A stretch of 64,000 bases of DNA from Pseudoalteromonas sp. '520P1 No. 423' (GCF_001269985.1 NZ_BBZB01000001.1:3410001-3474000); one strand, 5' to 3'. Shown: positions 47,441 to 57,626, numbered from the stretch's first letter. Numbers and translations are program-made. The notes: a model not told the origin generated them from the sequence alone.

Positions 47441-47992
47441 ATGAAAATAGCTGACAAAACAGTTGTAAAAATGCACTACAGTGTGATGGATCAAAACCAA
47501 AACGCGATTGATAGTTCATTTGATAATGAGCCGCTTGAAATGATTATTGGTAGTGGCTTTTTGATCCCTGGTCTTGAAAAGGCACTATTAGAAAAAACTG
47601 TTGGTGATAAATTCACTGTTGAAGTTCCTGCGATCGATGGTTATGGCGAACGTCATGAAGGTTTGATGCAAGCTGTCTCTAAAGATATGTTTGAAGGCAT
47701 TGAAGTTGAAGTTGGTATGCAATTTCGTGCAACAACAGATCAAGGTGAACAATCTGTAACTGTAATTGAAATTCAAGGTGATGACGTTGTAATTGATGGT
47801 AACCACCCTCTTTCAGGTATTGACCTTACTTTTGATGTTGAAGTACTTGAAGTCCGTGATGCAACTGAAGAAGAGTTAGCGCATGGACATGTTCATAATG
47901 CTGGCGGTTGTGGCCACGATCATTCTGAAGATCACTCACATGACCATGGTGAAGACGATGATTGTTGTAGCACTGGTAGCTGTAAAAGCTAA
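47441..47992 (+). CDS. slyD: FKBP-type prolyl isomerase SlyD
   Basis: 183 aa. An FKBP domain with inserted flap (MIIGSGFLIPGLEKALLEK, EVPAIDGYGERHEGL) and a His/Cys/Asp-rich metal-binding tail (HGHVHNAGGCGHDHSEDHSH) characteristic of SlyD. It acts as a cytoplasmic chaperone and nickel-delivery protein. It lies 15 bp after ygfZ and is followed by a terminator. Confidence 0.95.
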   Translation: MKIADKTVVKMHYSVMDQNQNAIDSSFDNEPLEMIIGSGFLIPGLEKALLEKTVGDKFTVEVPAIDGYGERHEGLMQAVSKDMFEGIEVEVGMQFRATTDQGEQSVTVIEIQGDDVVIDGNHPLSGIDLTFDVEVLEVRDATEEELAHGHVHNAGGCGHDHSEDHSHDHGEDDDCCSTGSCKS

Positions 47993-48008
47993 GCCCACTG
48001 CAAGACAT

Positions 48009-48037
48009 AAAAAAACCGCCTGTAGGCGGTTTTTTTA
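48009..48037. terminator. Bidirectional terminator after slyD
   Basis: ACCGCC-TGTA-GGCGGT hairpin with an A-run on the left and a T-run on the right, serving slyD and the convergent gene. Confidence 0.93.
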
Positions 48038-48073
48038 TGTCTTTAATTTACGCAACTAAAGTCTCGTCTACTT

Positions 48074-48517
48074 TTATTTCTTTAGTATCGACTCTAACGA
48101 AGATAATAATTTCTCTTGATCGTTAGTACCTAAACGAATAGCAGTACCATCTTTAAGTTCTAACTCAACAGCGCTAAACCCATGTACTGCATATACCCAA
48201 CCATCATGGGTGATCCTAACACCAACACCATGGCGAAATGAGTTTGTAACAGGTTTTACACTTTCTATATCGGATAGTTTAACTGTTTTGCCAAAAACAC
48301 CTGGACCAAAACCCCAAGAGACTTCATCATCAATTACTTTTATCGTTAGTCCATGAAATAAAAAACCCACAACTACAAGTATGATTAAAAATATCACCAT
48401 AGGGATCATAGGACCTAATAAAGCAATAGCCAATGCAGTAAAAGTTGCGATCCAGCTTAATAAGATAAAAATAATATAAGCAAACTGTTTGTGTTGATAT
48501 ACTGGTGTTGAATTCAA
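48074..48517 (-). CDS. Membrane protein with a bacterial PH-like domain
   Basis: 147 aa. Two N-terminal membrane helices (about 12-33 and 38-58) are followed by a small soluble domain (LTIKVIDDEVSWGFGPGVFG, SDIESVKPV, LELKDGTAIRLGTNDQEKL) that reads like the bPH fold. The function is unknown. It is 28 bp downstream of the DUF481 gene, in the same direction. Confidence 0.65.
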   Translation of the reverse strand: MNSTPVYQHKQFAYIIFILLSWIATFTALAIALLGPMIPMVIFLIILVVVGFLFHGLTIKVIDDEVSWGFGPGVFGKTVKLSDIESVKPVTNSFRHGVGVRITHDGWVYAVHGFSAVELELKDGTAIRLGTNDQEKLLSSLESILKK

Positions 48518-48545
48518 AATTAATTCTCTTTAGCTCATATGTAAA

Positions 48546-49346
48546 TTATTGGAAGTTATATACTATGGTAGCGCTGGTCTCGCCATCAAAATTCAGTTTA
48601 TCATCTTCAGGTGTCGAGTTATAACGATATAGGTATGAAAACTTCAATGAGAAATCATTATTTATTTGACTAATTAAAGATGTTTCTGATTTTAACCTTG
48701 AATTTAATCCCGACAGTGACTTTTCGCTGCTTAAAGTTTGGTTAAAGCGGGTTCTTTCAGAAATGTTTCTTTGCCAATGCAAAGCCAAGCGAATTAACAA
48801 ACCCGCCTCTGAAATATTCTCTTCTTTGACTTGGTAGTTTACACCAGGACCAATATCAAAATCTAAGGTATTCTTTTCACCTGAGTATAAACGATTGCCA
48901 TAGCCCGATGATAAAGATGTTTGGTAATCAAAACCGCTAAATTTATCTTTTTCAAAGTCACTATAGATAAAAAAAGAGGCTTCTTGCTCTCCTAATTTAT
49001 AGTTGCCTTGGGCAGAAGCAAAATAACGTTCGGCAGACTTTTCGGTCTCGCCGGTATCTTGATTTTTATCTTTTTTAAGCAAGCTATCAAACTTAAATTG
49101 ATTACGCCATTTATCAAAATCTTGAAAAACATTTGCTTTTAACTTTACAGCTAATGAATCTGTATTACCTGAAGTTACAATAAAACCGAATTCGGTATCA
49201 CCGTAAAATAGCTCTCCATGCCTCTCATTGTGAATTTCATCATCATCCAATTGACCATATTCAGATAATTCTTCAAAAAAAGACTCTTTAGCATGAGTTG
49301 TGAAACTGGCTAAAGTACAAGCCAACATCAATACTCGGTAATACAT
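48546..49346 (-). CDS. DUF481 outer-membrane protein (YdiY-like)
   Basis: 266 aa with a signal peptide (YRVLMLACTLASFTTHA). GELFYGDTEFGFIVTSGNTD begins the DUF481 beta-barrel, and the rest is alternating beta-strand text ending in an aromatic residue before Gln (VYNFQ), as expected of an outer-membrane protein. The family is salt-induced in some species; the function is unclear. It starts 9 bp after the DUF440 gene. Confidence 0.85.
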   Translation of the reverse strand: MYYRVLMLACTLASFTTHAKESFFEELSEYGQLDDDEIHNERHGELFYGDTEFGFIVTSGNTDSLAVKLKANVFQDFDKWRNQFKFDSLLKKDKNQDTGETEKSAERYFASAQGNYKLGEQEASFFIYSDFEKDKFSGFDYQTSLSSGYGNRLYSGEKNTLDFDIGPGVNYQVKEENISEAGLLIRLALHWQRNISERTRFNQTLSSEKSLSGLNSRLKSETSLISQINNDFSLKFSYLYRYNSTPEDDKLNFDGETSATIVYNFQ

Positions 49347-49355
49347 TTTAAACTC

Positions 49356-49688
49356 CTAATCTTTCCAAATTACGTGACAAAAAGGTGCCGCTTTATCACG
49401 ACTAATTAATATTTTAGCAAAAATAATATCTTGGTTTTCTGCGCCAATACCGTCATATTCTAAGCCAACAATGACTTGAGCATAATCTTCTTGATCTATT
49501 TCGAATTCCACAAAGCCATTCCAGCTCTCGTCTGCGATATCTTCTTCAATAAACCCATGCTCTTCTCGATCATTGTTAAATTTAGTGATATCTTCTGGTT
49601 TTAAGTTATCTGGTGCTAGCTCTAAAAACACATCATAAGCTTGCTTGCCAACTTCTTCTAACGTCCACAAATGTGATTGACTTTCCAT
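49356..49688 (-). CDS. DUF440 (HI1450/YciU) dsDNA-mimic protein
   Basis: 110 aa, very acidic. AYDVFLELAPDNLKPEDITK, FVEFEIDQEDYAQVIVGLEY and CHVIWKD match the HI1450/YciU family, whose structure imitates the charge pattern of double-stranded DNA. The partner is unknown; binding to HU-like proteins has been proposed for the family. Confidence 0.88.
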   Translation of the reverse strand: MESQSHLWTLEEVGKQAYDVFLELAPDNLKPEDITKFNNDREEHGFIEEDIADESWNGFVEFEIDQEDYAQVIVGLEYDGIGAENQDIIFAKILISRDKAAPFCHVIWKD

Positions 49689-49731
49689 ATTATCTACCTA
49701 ATTTATTTAATTGAATCGTTATACCTTAATC

Positions 49732-49763
49732 AAAAAAAAAGCCAAGTAAAACTTGGCTTTTAT
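49732..49763 (-). terminator. Terminator of the RND pump operon
   Basis: GCCAAGT/ACTTGGC stem of 7 bp with AAA loop; a run of nine A precedes it (T-run on the minus strand). It lies just after the RND permease stop codon. Confidence 0.9.
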
Positions 49764-49778
49764 AAAAAACATTCAAGT

Positions 49779-52700
49779 TTAAAGGCTCTCGCTTGGCTTC
49801 CCTTTAAACTTTTCACGCATTCTTTGAATAAGTGAATAAAATACAGGAATAAACAAGGTACCAAATATCGTTGCAGTTATCATACCTGCTAATACTGTGA
49901 TACCAAGGAAAATACGACTACTTGCACCTGCGCCCGATGAAAATACTAAAGGCAATACACCAAGTACAAATGATAAGGCCGTCATCAATACTGCTCTAAA
50001 TCGTAATCTTGCAGCATTAAGTGCAGCTTCATAAATACTTTGACCTTGCGCCCTAAGTTCCATCGCAAATTCAACAATCAATATCGCTGTTTTAGTTGAT
50101 AAACCAATCAGTAACACTAAACCAACTTGCGCATAGATGTTATTTTCCATACCTAAAGTATATAAAGTTAGCATAGAACCAAATACGGCAAGTGGTACAG
50201 CTGAAATAACCGAGAATGGAATTGTCCAACTTTCATATTGCGCCACTAAGAACAAGTAAACAAATACAATTGCTAAAGCAAATAGCATAGGCGCTAAATC
50301 ACCCGCTTCAAGTTCTTGCTTAGATTGACCCGCCCACTCATATATATAACCATCCGGTAAGTTTTCAGCTAATTCTTGCATCACAGCTATGGCTTCACCA
50401 CTAGAATAACCCGGTGCTGCAGAACCTGTAATACTTGCACTACGATATAGGTTGAAGTGATTCATGCTTGTTGGCCCAAGAATTGGCTCTAATTTAGCAA
50501 GTGTTGTTAATGGCACCATATCGCCCTGTGCATTTCTAACAAAATAATATCTTAAATCAGATGGGTCTTTTCTAAACTTAGTTTCTGCTTGGATCATTAC
50601 ACGATATGTACGTCCAAACTGATTAAAGTCATTGATATACATAGAGCCAAGCTGTGCCTGTAATGTCGTAAATATATCACTCAGTGCAACACCTTGTGCC
50701 TTGGCTTTATTACGATCGACTTCTAAAAAGTATTGCGGCACGTTAGCACTAAAAGTACTAAATACACGAGTTAGTTCAGGTCTTTGGTTCGCTTCATAAA
50801 TTAAACCATTCATCACTTGCGCTAACTCCATTGGATCGCGCCCTTCACTATCTTGTAATCTAAATTCAAAACCAGAACTATTACCAAGACCAGGAATTGG
50901 TGGCGGGTTAAATACCATCACTTGTGCATCAGGCATAGTCCAAAGCTGGCCCATAATACGACGAATGACTTGTCGTAACCCAAGCTCAGGCGTAGTTCTA
51001 TCTTCCCAATCTTTTAATATAATGATACCTAAACCATTATTAGAGCCCGCACCACTTAATAATGACGTACCTGCAACACTAATAAAGTCTGTTACCGCAG
51101 GATCATTTTTAATAATTTCACCGACTTTACTCATTACTTCAGCAGTTCTGACACTTGAAGCTGCATCAGGTAATTGAACATTTACAAATACATAGCCTTG
51201 ATCTTCACCTGGTACAAAACCTGTTGGTACTTCTTTAGTTAACCAACCCGTTGCTGCAAACATAATTAAGGCTAATATACCGATACGTGCTGAACGTTTT
51301 AATAAAAAATCTATTTTACCTGTATAACTAGCAGTCATCTTTTTAATGCCACGCTCTAAAGGCGCAAGCCAGCCAATTGGTTTCATAGCTTTTTCATTTA
51401 ATAGCAATACACATAAAGCAGGACTTAAAGTCAGCGCATTAATAGATGAAATAATCACAGCAAAAGAAATCGTTACAGAAAATTGTTTATATAGCTCACC
51501 TGTTATACCTGGCATAAATGCAACAGGCACAAACACAGCAAGTAGTACTAAAGTGGTGGCAATGATAGGTCCTGATACTTGTTGCATCGCTTTAGTTACT
51601 GCTTCTTTGATTGGTAACTTATCTTCTTTAAGTAAACGTTCTACATTTTCAATTACAACAATGGCATCATCAACAACAATACCGATAGCCAATACTAAAC
51701 CAAATAACGTAATGGTATTAATTGAGTAACCCATTAGCATCATAAATGCAAACGTACCAATTAAAGAAATAGGGATTGCAACAGATGGGATAAGCGTTGC
51801 ACGCCAGTTTTGTAAGAATAAAAAAACCACTAATATTACTAATACTACGGCTTGAAATAGTGTAACGACAACTTCTTCAATTGAACGGTCAATAAACTTA
51901 GTTGTATCAAATGGAATTGAATATTTTAAACCATCAGGAAAACGCTCTGATAAAATTTCCATCTGTGCTTTAACTGATGCCGCTACTTCAGTTGCATTGG
52001 CATCAGATAACTGATAAATAACTAAAAATGCAGTATCATTACCGTTTAATTTAGCTTGAATACTATAATCTTGAGAGCCTAACTCTATACTTGCGATATC
52101 AGTTAAACGAACAAATCTTCCGTCATTATTAGCACGAATAATCGTTTGACCAAACTCTTCAACTGTTTTTAGACGACCTTTTGCTTGAATTGAATATTCA
52201 AACTGTTGGTTAGGTAATGAAGGAGATGCACCTAGTTTACCTGCTGCAACTATCAAATTTTGCTCTTTTAAAGCACCTTGAATCTCACTAACCGTAACAC
52301 CTAATGAAGCCATTTTATCTGGCTTTAACCAAATACGCATAGAGTAGCTTTTTTCACCCATCACAGAGGCTGCTGCAACCCCTTTTAAACGACTAATAGG
52401 TTCAGCAAGATAATTAGTTGCGTAGTTACTTAGAAAAATTTCATCTAAATTTTCTTTCTCTGAATATAAAGTAATACCCATTAACATGCTGGTAGATTGC
52501 TTTTTAACACTCACACCTTGACGCTTTACTTCTTCGGGTAAACCGCTTTCTGCCAAAGCAACACGATTTTGCACATTAACTTGCGCAATATCACTATCAG
52601 TACCTACTTTAAAGAATACATTAATAGTTGCAGTACCATTATTTGATGCGGTTGATTCGATATACATCATATCTTCAACCCCATTTATTTGCTCTTCAAT

Positions 52701-52895
52701 AGGTCTAAGTACCGACTCTTCAACAACTTGTGCACTCGCACCTGGATACATAGCCGTAATTTGCACTTGAGGCGGTGTTATTTGTGGATACATATTAACT
52801 GGCAATAATCCCAAAGAGATTAAACCTGCTAATGTGATCACAATAGAAATGACTAAGGCAAGCTTAGGTCTATTGATAAATATTTTACTGATCAT
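49779..52895 (-). CDS. RND efflux permease, AcrB/MexB type
   Basis: 1038 aa, normal HAE1-family length. SKIFINRPKLALVISIVITL, YPGASAQVVEESVLRPIEEQ, the proton-relay LVLAIGIVVDDAIVVIENVE and the C-terminal LIGLSTKTAILIVEFAMELR are classical AcrB text. It should export drugs or hydrophobic compounds through a TolC-like channel encoded elsewhere. The adaptor gene is 9 bp upstream. Confidence 0.96.
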   Translation of the reverse strand: MISKIFINRPKLALVISIVITLAGLISLGLLPVNMYPQITPPQVQITAMYPGASAQVVEESVLRPIEEQINGVEDMMYIESTASNNGTATINVFFKVGTDSDIAQVNVQNRVALAESGLPEEVKRQGVSVKKQSTSMLMGITLYSEKENLDEIFLSNYATNYLAEPISRLKGVAAASVMGEKSYSMRIWLKPDKMASLGVTVSEIQGALKEQNLIVAAGKLGASPSLPNQQFEYSIQAKGRLKTVEEFGQTIIRANNDGRFVRLTDIASIELGSQDYSIQAKLNGNDTAFLVIYQLSDANATEVAASVKAQMEILSERFPDGLKYSIPFDTTKFIDRSIEEVVVTLFQAVVLVILVVFLFLQNWRATLIPSVAIPISLIGTFAFMMLMGYSINTITLFGLVLAIGIVVDDAIVVIENVERLLKEDKLPIKEAVTKAMQQVSGPIIATTLVLLAVFVPVAFMPGITGELYKQFSVTISFAVIISSINALTLSPALCVLLLNEKAMKPIGWLAPLERGIKKMTASYTGKIDFLLKRSARIGILALIMFAATGWLTKEVPTGFVPGEDQGYVFVNVQLPDAASSVRTAEVMSKVGEIIKNDPAVTDFISVAGTSLLSGAGSNNGLGIIILKDWEDRTTPELGLRQVIRRIMGQLWTMPDAQVMVFNPPPIPGLGNSSGFEFRLQDSEGRDPMELAQVMNGLIYEANQRPELTRVFSTFSANVPQYFLEVDRNKAKAQGVALSDIFTTLQAQLGSMYINDFNQFGRTYRVMIQAETKFRKDPSDLRYYFVRNAQGDMVPLTTLAKLEPILGPTSMNHFNLYRSASITGSAAPGYSSGEAIAVMQELAENLPDGYIYEWAGQSKQELEAGDLAPMLFALAIVFVYLFLVAQYESWTIPFSVISAVPLAVFGSMLTLYTLGMENNIYAQVGLVLLIGLSTKTAILIVEFAMELRAQGQSIYEAALNAARLRFRAVLMTALSFVLGVLPLVFSSGAGASSRIFLGITVLAGMITATIFGTLFIPVFYSLIQRMREKFKGKPSESL

Positions 52896-52904
52896 AGTCG
52901 GCCT

Positions 52905-54161
52905 CTATTTTGCGCTTATATTATTTATAACGCCTGTAATTGCATTTACAGATTTTTCAACAGGATTAACTTCAACGCCTTGTTTTACTTTTTGCAGACC
53001 TTCAATAATCACGCTTTCGTTCGCTTTTAACCCCGACTCCACTAACCACATTGCATTAATACGACGTCCTAGTTTGACATGACGTGTAACAACCTTATTG
53101 TTTTCATCTATTACTAATACAAACTTACCTTGTTGGTTTTCTTGCACAGCAGCTTGAGGTACTAAAGACATGGCTTTTTTATCTTGGCTTTCTACAATTA
53201 AAGTTACAAATAAACCCGGTAGTACAATTCCTTCAGGATTTGGAAAAACCGCACGCATTTCAACAGTACCTGTACCTTGATCGATTTTAGTATCTGCAAA
53301 GTCTAATTTACCCATTTGCCCATACTGAGAATTATTAGGTAAACGAAGAGCTAAATCCATAGGTACTTGTTGAGTAGATTTAATCTCTTTGTGTTTTTGT
53401 AAATAAGTGATGTAATCAGACTCTTCAACCTGAAAATTTACATAAATAGGATCTATTGAAGTCAACGTTGCTAAAGCGTTACTTTGTGGGCCAACAATAT
53501 TACCGACATTAAAGTTTACTTTACCGATTTTTCCAGAAAAAGGTGCCGATATTTTGGTATAGCTTAAATTAAGTTTCGCCTTGGCCAGAGCTGCTTCAGC
53601 AGCTTTTACTGCAGCCGAAGTTTGTGCCGCATTTGTTGTTAATTTATCTAAATCAGATTGAGAAATAAATCCTTGCTTTGCAACATCTTTACCACGTTTT
53701 AAATCTCTTACAGCACCATTTTGAGCCGCTATTTTACTTTTAAGATCAGCTTGAGCTTGAATAAGGCTGGCTTGAAATTCAGCTGGATCTATCTCTAATA
53801 ATGCTTGGCCTTGTGCGATTGCAGTACCTTCATTAAAGTGCCTTTTTAATAATTCGCCTTCAACACGTGCTTTTATTTCAGCTTCTTGATGCGCTTGTGT
53901 ACGCGCTACAAATTCTCTGTAATTACCAACTTCATCTGTTTTAATTGTATAAACAGAAACAGCTGCTGGCGGCGTTACTTTTTTTACTGCTTCTTGTTTC
54001 CCACAAGCAGTTAAAGCTAAAGCGATTGAAGATATCAATACGCCTTGAATCAACTTTGATTTTATTTGTTTATTATATTTATTAAGCGAATCATGCGCAG
54101 ACATAAATAATCTTCCTTTAACTGTTTTAATTTGATTTAAAAAATAACGTGTTATTAACAA
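52905..54161 (-). CDS. RND periplasmic adaptor, AcrA/MexA type
   Basis: Up to 418 aa. A start at the ATG of MSAHDSLNKYN (57 nt in) would also be reasonable. The lipobox IALALTACGKQ indicates a lipoprotein. EGELLKRHFNEGTAIAQGQA, YTKISAPFSGKIGKVNFNVG and VVTRHVKLGRRINAMWLVES are typical AcrA parts. It works with the downstream AcrB-type permease. Confidence 0.95.
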   Translation of the reverse strand: MLITRYFLNQIKTVKGRLFMSAHDSLNKYNKQIKSKLIQGVLISSIALALTACGKQEAVKKVTPPAAVSVYTIKTDEVGNYREFVARTQAHQEAEIKARVEGELLKRHFNEGTAIAQGQALLEIDPAEFQASLIQAQADLKSKIAAQNGAVRDLKRGKDVAKQGFISQSDLDKLTTNAAQTSAAVKAAEAALAKAKLNLSYTKISAPFSGKIGKVNFNVGNIVGPQSNALATLTSIDPIYVNFQVEESDYITYLQKHKEIKSTQQVPMDLALRLPNNSQYGQMGKLDFADTKIDQGTGTVEMRAVFPNPEGIVLPGLFVTLIVESQDKKAMSLVPQAAVQENQQGKFVLVIDENNKVVTRHVKLGRRINAMWLVESGLKANESVIIEGLQKVKQGVEVNPVEKSVNAITGVINNISAK

Positions 54162-54453
54162 TAGTAATACTTATCAATAATAAAGTAATGTAATTGACTG
54201 ATAAAAGACAATAACTCAGCGATTTATTTTATTAAGCTGATAAATAATGAAATTATTATATATTATCAAAAGTCTACAAAATGTGACTTTTCATCAAAAC
54301 CTTAAATAGCTTGATTAGTAAGTCATCGCCTTAATTGTAACGATAGAAAAATGAACCTAGTATGAGTAGACTGATTATTTATCTTCCAGTTCCTTACATT
54401 TGCCACTTTACTTTTTGCTATTAAAATTTTACGCTGATTAAAAAGGAGGTCCG

Positions 54454-55257
54454 ATGAGTAACAATCTAATTATACTTAGTATTAATAACCAAATTGCCAC
54501 TGTCACGTTAAACCGCTCAGAAAAACTCAATGCACTTAATTTCTCTATGTTCCTAGCGATAGACCGCGTGATAAAAAAAATAAAAAAAGATAAAAATATC
54601 CGCGCCGTTATTTTAAAAGCAAATGGCAATGACTTTTGCACAGGCTTAGATGTTGCCAGTGTGATGAAACAGCCCATTCAAGTATTCAAACTATTATTCA
54701 AATGGCTACCAGGAAACCAAAACTTAGCTCAAAGAGTCACACTAGGTTGGCAGTCACTGTCAATTCCTGTCATTGCACAAATTCATGGCCGTTGTTGGGG
54801 AGGTGGTATGCAGATCGCTTTGGGTGCAGATCACCGAATTGCACGTAAAGATTGTAGCTTTGCAATTATGGAAGCACGCTGGGGATTGTGCCCAGATATG
54901 GGAGCAAGTGTCCAATTGGCTAAACTTATACCATATGATCAAGCGCTTTGGTTAACAACACATGCTGAACCCATTTCAGCCCAACAAGCATTAGATCAAA
55001 ATTTAATTAGCTTTATAACTGATGATTTAGATGGGCAAACTAATATTTTATTAGAGCAGATAATACAAAAATCACCTGATACAATTGCAGCAGTAAAACG
55101 TTTATATCAAACAAGCCACCAATCAAATAATCGAAGAATCTTAGCCAGAGAAACTTGCAATCAAATCAAACTATTGCTTAATAAAAACACAAAAAAAGTA
55201 ATCAAAGCAAATCAGAAAAAACAACAAGCTGAGTTTTCACCCAGATCCCACTGGTAA
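54454..55257 (+). CDS. Crotonase / enoyl-CoA hydratase family protein
   Basis: 267 aa. The crotonase fold is clear from RAVILKANGNDFCTGLDVAS and PVIAQIHGRCWGGGMQIALG (oxyanion-hole segments), followed by FAIMEARWGLCPDMGA, where the usual catalytic Glu is at the MEARWGL position. The preceding ribosome site AAGGAGGT is nearly perfect. The exact CoA substrate is unknown, and no other beta-oxidation genes are near. Confidence 0.88.
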   Translation: MSNNLIILSINNQIATVTLNRSEKLNALNFSMFLAIDRVIKKIKKDKNIRAVILKANGNDFCTGLDVASVMKQPIQVFKLLFKWLPGNQNLAQRVTLGWQSLSIPVIAQIHGRCWGGGMQIALGADHRIARKDCSFAIMEARWGLCPDMGASVQLAKLIPYDQALWLTTHAEPISAQQALDQNLISFITDDLDGQTNILLEQIIQKSPDTIAAVKRLYQTSHQSNNRRILARETCNQIKLLLNKNTKKVIKANQKKQQAEFSPRSHW

Positions 55258-55331
55258 CCAAATGGCTAGTAACCGAGTCATGATTTATATGTTAGCTTAT
55301 TAGTTAAGTATTCGTCGGTGTATATTAAATT

Positions 55332-55679
55332 TTGAAGTATTTTATCAGTACAATCATTATTTTAGCTTGTCTATTTGCAGGCAAGCTAATTTCTTACACA
55401 TTTAACCTTGTTTTTCCAAGTGCCATTTTTGGCATGTTAATACTTTTTACTTTATTAATGACTGGCGTTGTAAAACATCACACCGTATTACCTTGCTCTG
55501 TGCCATTATTAAAATATATGCCTTTGCTTTTTATTCCGACACTTGTAGGGCTTATTGAGCATTTAGGATTATTAAAAGATAACTTAATAACGATAAGTAT
55601 CAGTGTTATTGCAAGCTGCGTTATCACTTTAGCTGTCGTCGGCCTTATATTTCAGAAGTTAAATAAGTCGATATCATGA
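55332..55679 (+). CDS. CidA/LrgA family holin-like protein
   Basis: 115 aa from a TTG start. Four hydrophobic helices; NLVFPSAIFGMLILFTLLMT and PLLFIPTLVGLIEHLGLL are the LrgA signature. These small membrane proteins influence autolysis or metabolite export together with CidB/LrgB. The stop overlaps the start of the next gene by 4 bp. Confidence 0.88.
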   Translation: MKYFISTIIILACLFAGKLISYTFNLVFPSAIFGMLILFTLLMTGVVKHHTVLPCSVPLLKYMPLLFIPTLVGLIEHLGLLKDNLITISISVIASCVITLAVVGLIFQKLNKSIS

Positions 55680-56368
55680 TTTATATAGGAATTATTCTTA
55701 CCATCGTTATATTTTTAATATTTAAAACTATTCAAAATATAACGACTTGGCTTATTCTTAACCCGATTTTATTGACTATGCTTTTAATTATGCTCATTTT
55801 AATTTCAAGTGACAGTACTTACTCAGACTATGCAAACAGTAATTTACCTTTAACTTTATTATTAGAGCCTGCAATTGTGGCGTTAGCAGTGCCATTATAT
55901 AAAGAGTTTGTTTATATAAAATCACAATTAAAGAATATTTTAATCGCTTGTACTTTAGGTGTACTAAGTTCTACAAGCACAGCTTTATTTATCGCTTATA
56001 TCTTAGGTGCTGATAATCAGATAATCGCCTCTGTCGCACCCAATGCCGTAACCTCACCTATTGCAATGACATTAACAAACTCTTTAGGTGGGATCGCCGC
56101 ACTCGCCGCCGCTATTGTAATATTAATTGGCGTATTAGGGGCTATTTTTGCTCATCCATTTTTAAAATTAATAGGTGTATCAGATAAAGCTGCACAAGGA
56201 TTAGCTATGGGAGCAGCATGCCATGCACTTGGTACAGCACGTGCTGTAGAGATTGATTCTAAAATAGGTGCTTTTGCGTCGGTATCTTTAATTGTCAGTG
56301 CTGTACTCACTTCTATTATCTTACCTATTTTATACCCTTTGCTTATGAGTGCATTGAAAAGTATATAG
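55676..56368 (+). CDS. CidB/LrgB family membrane protein
   Basis: 230 aa, about six membrane helices. LPLTLLLEPAIVALAVPLYK and VAPNAVTSPIAMTLTNSLGG, GAACHALGTARAVEID are conserved LrgB stretches. It is translationally coupled to the upstream LrgA gene. The 3' end runs directly into an IS630 remnant. Confidence 0.93.
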   Translation: MIYIGIILTIVIFLIFKTIQNITTWLILNPILLTMLLIMLILISSDSTYSDYANSNLPLTLLLEPAIVALAVPLYKEFVYIKSQLKNILIACTLGVLSSTSTALFIAYILGADNQIIASVAPNAVTSPIAMTLTNSLGGIAALAAAIVILIGVLGAIFAHPFLKLIGVSDKAAQGLAMGAACHALGTARAVEIDSKIGAFASVSLIVSAVLTSIILPILYPLLMSALKSI

Positions 56369-57125
56369 CTTTAACTTGTGCCCACTTTTTTTCTATTGGA
56401 TTCAAGTCAGGACTGTATGGCGGTAAAATTCCAATTTGCATCCATGCTCATCAATAGCATCCAACATATCCTCTCTTTTATGAAACGAAGCATTGTCCAT
56501 GACAATCACTGCATCATTAGATATTTTAGGGAGTAAACCTTGGGTTAGCCATGCGTAGAATACGTCTGAGTTGATGTCGCAAGAAAAAACACTCAGCGTG
56601 ACAAATGTAGCACCGATAATTGCCCCGATAACATTTACTCGACCTCTAGCATGCCAGTCATGGTTGCCATAGCAGCGGGACCCACTTTTGCATACACATA
56701 AAGGCGTGGCATACACTGAGCAAAGCCACTTTCATCCAAATAAACGATTTGATTACCTGCTTTTTCATAAGCGGATATTTTTCCCTAAAACATACGCGAG
56801 CTTCATAATTCGCTTTGGGGTGACTCAACGTTTTTTTATAGGTAATCTTGAGTCGTTTTAGACCCTAATGAATGGCAGGTTGCCCACATTTAGCCGTTTG
56901 GCTCGCTCCTACTGATAATCATCAGGATAGTTCTCTACATCTTTTGCAAGTTTGTCCATATCAAGCTTAGTTGCCGGTTTTTGGCGGGTAGAGCATGGGG
57001 TGATGTTGTTATGCCAGCGAAATAATGTTCTTAAGCTGATAGCGATTTGCTCACTGGTGTTTTCAAATGTGAGGTTATAACTTTCTTTTTAAGCCAATAC
57101 GTGCCGGCGAAAATCGATACTATAA
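56369..57125 (-). mobile_element. IS630-family remnant, heavily decayed
   Basis: Minus-strand reading gives, in several frames, TKLDMDKLAKDVENYPDDYQ (the N-terminal helix-turn-helix region), YKKTLSHPKA, YLDESGFAQCMPRLYVYAKV, RGRVNVIGAIIGATFVTLS, DAVIVMDNASFHKRED (the second catalytic Asp of the DDE triad), then after a frameshift ILPPYSPDLNPIEKKWAQVK with the final Glu. There are at least four frame breaks and several stops, and the 3' end is missing against the lrgB-type gene. No inverted repeats could be identified. Confidence 0.82.
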
Positions 57126-57238
57126 GTCAGCAAATTATTATGTCATATTATTTTTATTTAGCTATAGTCTGCTGGTAAATAAATAAAGTTCTTTGTTATG
57201 GTGAGAATCTGAAGAGCCACAAACTCAAATTTAAGGCA

Positions 57239-57263
57239 CAAAAAAACCGACTTTATGTCGGCT
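57239..57263 (-). terminator. Terminator of the tRNA-Arg/tRNA-Ser cluster
   Basis: CCGAC/GTCGG stem with a run of A on the left (T-run on the minus strand), placed 27 bp after the last tRNA-Arg gene. Confidence 0.8.
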
Positions 57264-57289
57264 TGTATCTCTAATGAAAGAGTCTAAAG

Positions 57290-57366
57290 TGGTGGGCGCA
57301 GGAGGATTCGAACCTCCGACCGCTCGGTTCGTAGCCGAGTACTCTATCCAGCTGAGCTATGCACCC
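57290..57366 (-). tRNA. tRNA-Arg (anticodon ACG), copy 4 in transcription order
   Basis: 77 nt with encoded CCA. The acceptor GGGTGCA pairs with TGCGCCC, anticodon loop CTACGAA, T-loop TTCGAAT. Identical by eye to the other three copies. Confidence 0.97.
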
Positions 57367-57419
57367 ACTTTAAAGTTACTGTTTATTTATTTTAACATCT
57401 TAAATTTGATGTTCTAAAG

Positions 57420-57496
57420 TGGTGGGCGCAGGAGGATTCGAACCTCCGACCGCTCGGTTCGTAGCCGAGTACTCTATCCAGCTGAGCTATGCACCC
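57420..57496 (-). tRNA. tRNA-Arg (anticodon ACG), copy 3
   Basis: Same sequence as the neighbouring copies, 130 bp from each. The spacers, with TTTATTTATTTTAACATC and a shared end, are also almost identical, so the unit was amplified in tandem. Confidence 0.97.
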
Positions 57497-57549
57497 GCTT
57501 TAGAATTACTGTTTATTTATTTTAACATCTTAAATTTGATGTTCTAAAG

Positions 57550-57626
57550 TGGTGGGCGCAGGAGGATTCGAACCTCCGACCGCTCGGTTCGTAGCCGAGT
57601 ACTCTATCCAGCTGAGCTATGCACCC
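57550..57626 (-). tRNA. tRNA-Arg (anticodon ACG), copy 2
   Basis: Same mature sequence and CCA as the other copies. The spacer toward copy 3 differs at about one base from the others. Confidence 0.97.
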
